From Xenopus tropicalis (Eukaryota > Chordata > Amphibia > Anura > Pipidae): a stretch of DNA of 64,000 bases. Positions 57,620 to 64,000 of the stretch are shown one piece after another. Location: positions 148,167,040 to 148,231,039 of the forward strand of contig NC_030679.2 in NCBI RefSeq assembly GCF_000004195.4, given 5' to 3'. Made by a program: the position numbers and the translations under genes. Each line of letters begins with the position of its first letter. Within the stretch, counting starts at the first letter, position 1. Under the pieces are notes generated by a model that had not been told where the DNA came from, did not search any database, and saw nothing but the letters and a program-made list of their open reading frames with translations.

Positions 57620-58612
57620 ATGAATACCACGAGCAGTTGCAATCGAAGCAAAATAACAGAATTCCTTCTGGTGGGATTTTCTGCTCCTCGTCCCCTCAGG
57701 GAGCTGCTCTTCTCTATATGCCTTGTGATATACATTATGGCACTGGGTGCAAACCTCATGATCATTGCTTTGTATTTGGGAAGCCACCACCTTAGGTCTC
57801 CCATGTATTTCTTCCTGGGTAATCTCTCTGCGACTGATATCTTGCTCTCTACAAGTGTTGGGCCTAATTTGCTTTGTACGTTACTAAAAGATGGGAATCC
57901 CATGTCTGTTTCTGCTTGTGTTACTCAGTTTTTTGCTTCTGGTGTCTTCACTGGAGTTGAGTGTTTCCTACTCACAGTTATGGCTTATGACCGACACCTG
58001 GCCATCTGCAAACCATTGCACTATGTCACCATAATGACCAATAAGCATTGTCTCCATCTGGTTATTTGGTCTTGGTTGGAAATTGTATTATTTATGCTCC
58101 CTGTCACTATTACAGTCTCACACCCAGGGTTCTGTGGGTGCAATACCCTGGACTACATTTATTGTGATATGGCTCCTCTTCTTAAGATGTCATGCTCAGA
58201 TGTGTTTGTTCTGGAAAGAGCAATCACAGTGATGACTATACCAGTGACTTTGATACCTGTATTGTTCATTTTTACTACATATGGCACCATCTCCCTTTCC
58301 ATCTTCAGGATCTCCGCCAACACTGGGAGGCAGAAAGCCTTCTCCACCTGTAGCTCCCACCTCACTGTGGTCTCCATGTTTTATGGGATACTAATTGCTA
58401 AATATACAGTTCCATCCAAGGGGCCTTCATTAAATATGAATAAAATAATCTCACTTCTGTACACTTTAGTTACACCATTATTCAACCCCATCATATACAG
58501 TTTTAGGAACCAGGAAATCCAGAAAGCTCTAAGTAAAGTAAACTCTTTCATACTAGAGAAGAGTTTCTGCAGGAGAATGTGGACAAAGATGAGATCAGAG
58601 ATAAGCGGGTAG
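57620..58612 (+). CDS. Odorant receptor OR9 (mosaic; DRH variant)
   Basis: Complete 330-residue class II odorant receptor. As in OR8, the first ~150 residues match OR2-OR7 and the rest belongs to the second subfamily: LFMLPVTITVSHPGFCGC, KMSCSDVFV, KAFSTCSSHLTVVSMFYG and NPIIYSFRNQ. The G-protein-coupling motif reads MAYDRHLAIC; His replaces the Tyr present in all other copies, an unusual change. TM2 has FFLGNLS instead of FFLSNLS. The C-tail is longest in the cluster (KSFCRRMWTKMRSEISG). Start at MNTTSSC. Intact frame, but the DRH change leaves function open. Confidence 0.93.
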   Translation: MNTTSSCNRSKITEFLLVGFSAPRPLRELLFSICLVIYIMALGANLMIIALYLGSHHLRSPMYFFLGNLSATDILLSTSVGPNLLCTLLKDGNPMSVSACVTQFFASGVFTGVECFLLTVMAYDRHLAICKPLHYVTIMTNKHCLHLVIWSWLEIVLFMLPVTITVSHPGFCGCNTLDYIYCDMAPLLKMSCSDVFVLERAITVMTIPVTLIPVLFIFTTYGTISLSIFRISANTGRQKAFSTCSSHLTVVSMFYGILIAKYTVPSKGPSLNMNKIISLLYTLVTPLFNPIIYSFRNQEIQKALSKVNSFILEKSFCRRMWTKMRSEISG

Positions 58613-59376
58613 AGGGAAGATTGGTTTAGGCCCAGGCATCTGGGACAATCAACCTTTGGTCAACAACCCATGCTGGAGTTATATACATCTGTTCGAGAAA
58701 CTTGAGTTGTATCATTATATCACCAATAGATATGAAGTCCCTATATAGAAAGTCAGTTGGCTCCTCACATTGCTCATCGTCAAAGGTTGAAAGCAATTGT
58801 ACCAATCAAGAACTTATATAGGTTTAGTACTTAATTTTGGATATTCTACAGCAGCGAATCTCAACCCCCTTTGGGGGTCGAACAGCCCTTTCACAGGGGT
58901 TGTCTAAGACCATAGGAAAACACATAAAGCTGTCCTGGGAAAGGGATAGTATGGGATATGCTTGGTCAAATGGTCTTCTTCATGTATATAAAGAGCATTT
59001 GTAAATACTTTGTTAGTTAGGCACTTCCTCTCCCCTCCATTGCACCTTGTCCTCTCCCTGTCTTCCTCCCTCCATTTTAGTAAGTTTCCTCTTTCATTTT
59101 ATACTTTTTATTTCTTTTGTAAATAAATATATAATTATTTAATAAATCGGGCTGTCCCAGTTCAATAGTTAAACACCTCAAAATAGAGCAGATCCAACAT
59201 TTGGTGTGATTTCATTTTACTGGTTAGTGGGTCTCAGAGGACAAGTTACACAGACGGGGGGAGACATATTCAACTTTCTCATTGGATAGGGGTGTGACCT
59301 ATATCTCTCCACCCTGGATATATCAATGATCCAGACAACTGGAAAGATAAATGCCTTTGGGTAATGAGCTGAATTA
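58613..59376. other. OR9 3' flank with hAT-type scrap
   Basis: No gene seen. About 58852-58925 (CAGCGAATCTCAACCCC to GGGGTTGTCTAAGACCATA) looks like the end of a hAT/Charlie-type DNA transposon. The rest is AT-rich. Confidence 0.45.
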
Positions 59377-60146
59377 GCATATCTCCCAACATTTGAAAAA
59401 TGAAAAGAGGGACAAAAAAGATTTGTTGCACGCAGCTCAGCAATTTTTTGACCACGCCCACTTTTGTGGCCACGCCCCAATTACCACCCCCCTCTTTTAA
59501 AAAAAAAAAAAATACTCCTTTTATATAGTTGAAATGGCGGGATCAGACGCAAAATGTGCTATACCCTCATACTGTACTACCTACCTAGCAACTCCTACAA
59601 ATAAAATACAAATATAGAGAGAAGGCAGTCAGTTATAAGTGAGTTATAACTATGAACCAGCTTTGCCCCCCATACACAGTGCCCCCAATGGCCCAATAGA
59701 CAGTACCCCCCATACACAGTGCCCCCATAGACAGTACCCCCCATACACAGTGCCCCCAAAGACAGTACCCCCCATAGACAGTAACCCCCATAGAAAGCAC
59801 CCCCAATTTACCCAATAGACAATGCCCCCAATTGACCCCATAGACAGTAGCCCCCATACACAGTGCCCCCATAGAAAGTAGCCCCCATAGAAAGCACCCC
59901 CAATTTACCCAATAGACAGTGCCCCCAATTGACCCCATAGACAGAAGCCCCCATACACAGTGCCCCCATAGAAAGTACCCCCCATAGAAAGCACCCCCAA
60001 TTTACCCAATAGACAGTGCCCCCAATTGACCCCATAGACAGTAGCCCCCATACATAATATCCCCATAGAAAGTGCCCCCATACACAATGTCCCCATAGAA
60101 AGTGCCCCCAATAGGGGGTGGAAAGCGGGACAGTTGGGGGGTATGC
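59377..60146. mobile_element. MITE with GCATAYCYCCCAAC ends and C-rich minisatellite
   Basis: Left end GCATATCTCCCAAC and right end, inverted, GCATACCCCCCAACTG, with ATTA on both sides (59373-59376 and 60147-60150). The arm reading GAAAAGAGGGAC is typical of this frog family. The interior is the C-rich repeat below. Confidence 0.8.
59665..60112. repeat. C-rich minisatellite with 97-bp higher-order unit
   Basis: Short units of the CCCCCATAGACAGTA / CCCCCATACACAGTG type. CCCCAATTTA recurs at 59801, 59898 and 59995, an exact 97-bp period over about three copies. Confidence 0.9.
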
Positions 60147-60150
60147 ATTA

Positions 60151-60980
60151 GAAGGTGTATATCTTTATTTTTTCTGTCCCCACAGGAGAGGTTTCTGTAT
60201 TTGTATCCCTTTTATTTTGTAATTGTTTGCTACCCTGTATGTTATTTTGTAATGTTATCTGGTCTTTTTTTATAGTTTATGCACCCTCCACATTGAATTA
60301 TAAAGTGTAAGTAAATCGAAAGCAACTGGACTCGATCATTGAAGATGTTTCACTGCTCATCCGAGCAATCCAACATTAGAACCCCTTTTAGATACAGGAG
60401 AACACGTGACTACTTATGTACATAAGAAATTCGGTAACCTCCATTCCGACATTCAGAGAAACATCCTCTATAGAGACACTTTTGCCACTTGGAAAATTAT
60501 TTTTAAATCTAACGGAGAGAATTACTCAATCTCATCCTTCCTTTCTTCGTTTAAATTGAGTTGTTTTTTTTTAATGAATCGGAGAGAAAATCCCTAATCC
60601 CTTATTGGAGAAAGAAAGGCATATTCCAACTACAGCCGATTGTTAATGAGAAATCTGGTATTCCATTTCCTTGGGAATACATTCAATTTAATATGATCTT
60701 AATGAATGTGATAAACTAACTCAGGCAGTAAATAGGTAGTATTAGTATAGGCTCTGTTAGGAAATTGTTCATCTTGAGTGTCAAAAAAGTTGTGGTTGAG
60801 TCAAAATGGGTGCGCTCGCTTCAAAATAGGTGTGGTCATGTCAAAATGGGAGCGGTTGAGTAAAAAAAAAATCCTATAGTTACCCAAATTTTTGGGTACA
60901 TTTTTGGAACCTCTTTTAAATTACATCTCCTCAACAAAGTATTTTGAGTTTATTTGTTTTATTCACATTATGTATTGTTT
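60151..60980. other. Unannotated intergenic DNA
   Basis: No gene. 60400-60720 gives weakly LINE-like fragments. About 60780-60860 has a loose ~20-bp repeat (GTCAAAATGGG). Confidence 0.4.
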
Positions 60981-62121
60981 GGGATTTTTTGTCAGTAGCC
61001 ATTTTGTTTAGTAAAGTTGTCCTTGTGTTATAAGCCATAGTGTGTGTGTTTATTTTGTAGGGACCCATAGGGTTAATCTGCCCCATGGCTTTAAACCCTA
61101 CCACTTCCTGATTTACACTGTTACTGGGCAAAGACCCATGCATTTAGTTCATCCCTTTACCTATACCTTATTGGTTATTTTGGTTGACCACACCCCTTGC
61201 ACTCCAATATAGTGTTTAGCAAGGAGGTGGGGCTTCCTCTTTGGCTGCCTCTGTGTCTCAGGAACAGGTCACTGAGCCTGGGAGCAGAACTAGGCCCCAG
61301 TAAAGCATTATTACCCTAGAGTACCCATCCTATACTCTAGTGAAGTTGGGGACAGGGACCCCGTGAACGAGGACCAGTTAGATAGTTACTCTTGTTAGAG
61401 CACTCTCTAGGAGAGTGAGATAGAGAGGGTAGGAAGCAAGAGCAGTTTTCGGCGCCACCAAGGAAAGTAGCTGGAAGTACACTACACTCTTCCATATAGC
61501 GAAAGTCCATCCATTCTAAGAGAGTCGTATGTACCCCATGCTCTAACACCTATACTAGCCTGGTTTAAGGAGTACCGGGAGACCGGCGCGCTGGTCCCCG
61601 GTCTCCTTCTGTACAGTGCGCTCCTGCGCACACCTCTCTTTGGCGCGTTCTGACGTGCAATGGCAAGGGGCGCTCGCGCGCATGCGCATAGCATTGGGCT
61701 CTCCCGGTGCTGCGCAATGACGTCAGCGGAGGTGCTGGCGTCACTTTGGCACCAAATTCAAACTTTAAAAGCGTTTCCTTGCTTGTTTTCCTTGCCCAAG
61801 CTGGTCCTGATTTCCTTGTGCCTTGCTAAGCTTGTTTTGTATCTGATTCTCTGGTTTTTGACTTCTTGCCTGACTTTAACTACGATCCTTGCCGCCTGCC
61901 TCTGACCTCAACTCCGATTTAGTCTCATCCCTTTGTACCGCGTTTGAATAACCTTGGCCATAAGTAGGATCCCTGCTTCTCCCGCCGCAGAAAGTCTGGG
62001 GCCCCAAAAGGGCGTCGGTGAACACCAGGGTCGGCAGGGCTCTCCTGCTTACCTAAGGGGTTGATCCAGGCAATTACCAGGCTCCTAAGCATACAGACTG
62101 TAATAGTTAGCTTGGGCCAAC
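60981..62121 (+). mobile_element. Probable 5' LTR and leader of the Ty3/gypsy element
   Basis: Immediately upstream of gag, GC-rich from 61560, with an AATATAGTG TATA-like site near 61205. The LTR borders cannot be fixed because the 3' LTR lies outside the window; I see no clear primer-binding site. Confidence 0.4.
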
Positions 62122-62840
62122 ATGGAGCCCTCTCATGCTGCCACTACTGGTTCCCTGGAGAATGTCCTGGAAGCGCTTCTCAAGCGCTTGGAATTTCAAG
62201 AGAATCAACAGGCTCATCTCTCCCAGTCTCTCCAGCACTTCGCCACCCGTCTGGATTCCCTCCAAGGGGCGCAAGGTGCTTCTACTTCGCCTCCACAGGT
62301 TCCTGTCTCTGTCGCTCCTTCGGCTGTGGTACAGCACTCTGAGCCTAAGATTCCTGCTCCTATGCGCTACGCAGGGGATCCTGAGGTTTGCCGTGGTTTC
62401 TTGAACCAGTGCCTCATTCAGTTTGAACTGTCTCCCCTCAAGTTCCCCTCTGAGAAATCCAAGGTGGCATACATCATTGCATTGCTCCAGGGTAAAGCAC
62501 TGGCCTGGGCATCACCTCTGTGGGAACGAGACAACCCTTTAGTCCACAACTCTTCAGCTTTTATTGCTACGCTTCGCAAGATCTTTGATGCCCCTGGCCG
62601 ATGGATCAATGCCTCTACCCGCCTTCTAAAGATAACTCAGGGCACTTTGTCTGCTGCAGAATATGCCATTGACCTCCGTACCTTGGCGGCCGAAGTTTCT
62701 TGGAACAATGATGCCCTGGTCGCAGCCTTCTAGCAAGGTCTGAATGAAGGCATCAAGGATGAATTGGCCGCTAGAGATTTGCCCACCCAGTTTGAGCAGT
62801 TGGTGTCTCTCGTCATCCGCATTGAGAGACAGTCCCAGAC
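62122..62840 (+). pseudogene. Ty3/gypsy (Sushi-like) gag, broken
   Basis: The frame starts MEPSHAATTG and contains a coiled-coil-like stretch (LKRLEFQENQQAHLSQSLQ), then the capsid signature PMRYAGDPEVCRGFLNQC and LLQGKALAWASPLW. This is the gag type of vertebrate Sushi-like elements, relatives of the domesticated RTL/PEG10 genes. TAG at 62731-62733 interrupts it after AAEVSWNNDALVAAF. The same frame continues ([10 protein letters not shown]...LVIRIERQ) to about 62835, where the zinc-knuckle region should start but is missing. Confidence 0.85.
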
Positions 62841-64000
62841 AGTTTCTTTCCTAATTATTGAGTGTCCTAATACCCCACTTATCCTTGGTCTTCCATGGCT
62901 TAGACTACACAATCTTACTATCAATTGGGCCACCGGTGATCTCACTGCTTGGGGTTCCTCCTGCTGTTCTAAGTGTTTGCCAGCTCCAGTCGTGCCACTC
63001 CATGTCTCATCTGTCGTGCCAGACCCTTATCCTTTGCCTAAATGCTATGATAACTTCCGTGATGTCTTTGAGAAAAAGAATGCTGAGACTCTCCCTCCAT
63101 ATAGGCCTTATGATTGCCCCGTTGAACTGGTCCCTGGCACTATGCCTCCGAGGGGCAGAATGTATCCATTATCTGTCCCGGAAACTCAGGCCATGAAGGA
63201 ATATATCCAGGAGAACCTCTCCATGGGATTCATCAGGAAATCCAGTTCTCCTGCGGGCGCTGGCTTTTTCTTCGTCCAAAAGAAGGATGGGAGTCTCAGA
63301 CCATGCATCAACTACCGGGGTCTTAACAAAATCACTGTCAAAAACAGTTATCCACTCCCCTTAATTCCTGAGCTCTTCGACAGATTAAAAAACGCAAAAG
63401 TTTTCTCCAAACTTGATCTTTGAGGTGCTTACAACCTGATCCGCATCCGCCTTTGGCCTATGCAACGCTCCTGCTGTCTTCCAAGACTTCATCAACGACA
63501 TCTTTCGTGATATGCTGCAATCCTGTGTCGTGGTTTACCTCGATGACATTCTGGTGTTCTCCTCTTCATTGTCGGAACACATTCCTCAAGTCAAATCTGT
63601 GCTACAACGTCTCAGAGAAAATAATCTCTACGCTAAGCTGGAAAAGTGTGAATTCCATAAGTCTAAGATTTCCTTCCTTGGGTATATTGTCTCTTCCTCC
63701 AGTTTTGAGATGGATCCTGCCAAGGTTTCTGCAGTGACTGAGTGGCCTACCCCTGTAGGCCTAAAGGCCATTCAACATTTTCTAGGCTTTGCCAACTTCT
63801 ACAGATGGTTTATTAGAAATTTTTCCCAGATCGTTGCTCCCATCACTACCCTCACTCGTAAGGACTCCAAGTCACTTTGGTCTCCTGTGGCCCAGAAGGC
63901 CTTTGCATCTCTAAAGTCGGCTTTCGTCTCTGCTCCAGTCCTGATCCATCTGGATACTTCTCGTCCGTTCACCTTGGAGGTTGACGCCTCTGATACTGGG
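62841..64000 (+). pseudogene. Ty3/gypsy pol, broken and window-truncated
   Basis: Starts abruptly after gag with [12 protein letters not shown], which normally follows protease; the zinc knuckle and the protease Asp motif are absent. RT is readable: [16 protein letters not shown], then TGA at 63421-63423 in the place of an Arg codon (CGA to TGA likely). A frame-shifting deletion sits near 63451, between LIRIR and FGLCNAPAVFQDF. From 63452 the frame is open to the window end, with the catalytic YLDD (VVYLDDILVFS), a thumb region and the RNase H start EVDASDTG. Dead copy. Confidence 0.87.

Overview
This is a vertebrate nuclear genome segment, most likely from a clawed frog (Xenopus). The evidence is nine intronless-type odorant receptor (OR) coding exons, all on the + strand, set in a dense background of frog-type transposons: piggyBac-like TTAA elements, TA-flanked MITEs, CR1 LINEs, a Penelope-type GIY-YIG fragment, a Ty3/gypsy element and decayed retroviral pol copies. 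No bacterial or organellar features are present.

Layout. The OR genes are OR1 (3' end only, 2-307), OR2 (3361-4338), OR3 (10604-11554), OR4 (21669-22646), OR5 (34013-34963), OR6 (39663-40637), OR7 (46727-47707), OR8 (53255-54193) and OR9 (57620-58612). Eight of them have the same upstream block 0.3-1 kb before the ATG. It carries a TAATTGG core, a TATA-like box and a GTGAGT donor-like site, and I propose it as the shared promoter and first exon. Between OR2 and OR6 each intergenic interval holds one copy of the same decayed retroviral pol fragment (RT YVDD region, then RNase H). A retrovirus therefore inserted into an ancestral unit that was later copied in tandem. A piece of the RT YVDD region has grown into 50-bp minisatellites in three of the four copies, with 547-bp and 298-bp higher-order repeats.

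Other elements. Two long piggyBac-like elements (15502-20262 and 23221-27142), a shortened duplicate (30446-32515) and two further fragments (from 40828 and 54391) carry diverged internal repeats of about 390 bp. Several insertions can be proven inside the window, because a paralogous copy of the flank is still empty. Many insertions host their own minisatellites (units of 14/17, 20, 97 and 112 bp).

Right end. Beyond OR9 the window is transposon-derived: a C-rich MITE, then a broken Ty3/gypsy element (gag, RT, start of RNase H) that runs off the end.

Functionally, the nine ORs would be alternative odorant sensors, each normally expressed singly in olfactory neurons. Their 5' halves and upstream blocks are nearly identical, while OR8 and OR9 have a different 3' half. 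This indicates repeated unequal exchange or gene conversion. Open frames through the tandem repeats are shadows and are not annotated as genes.
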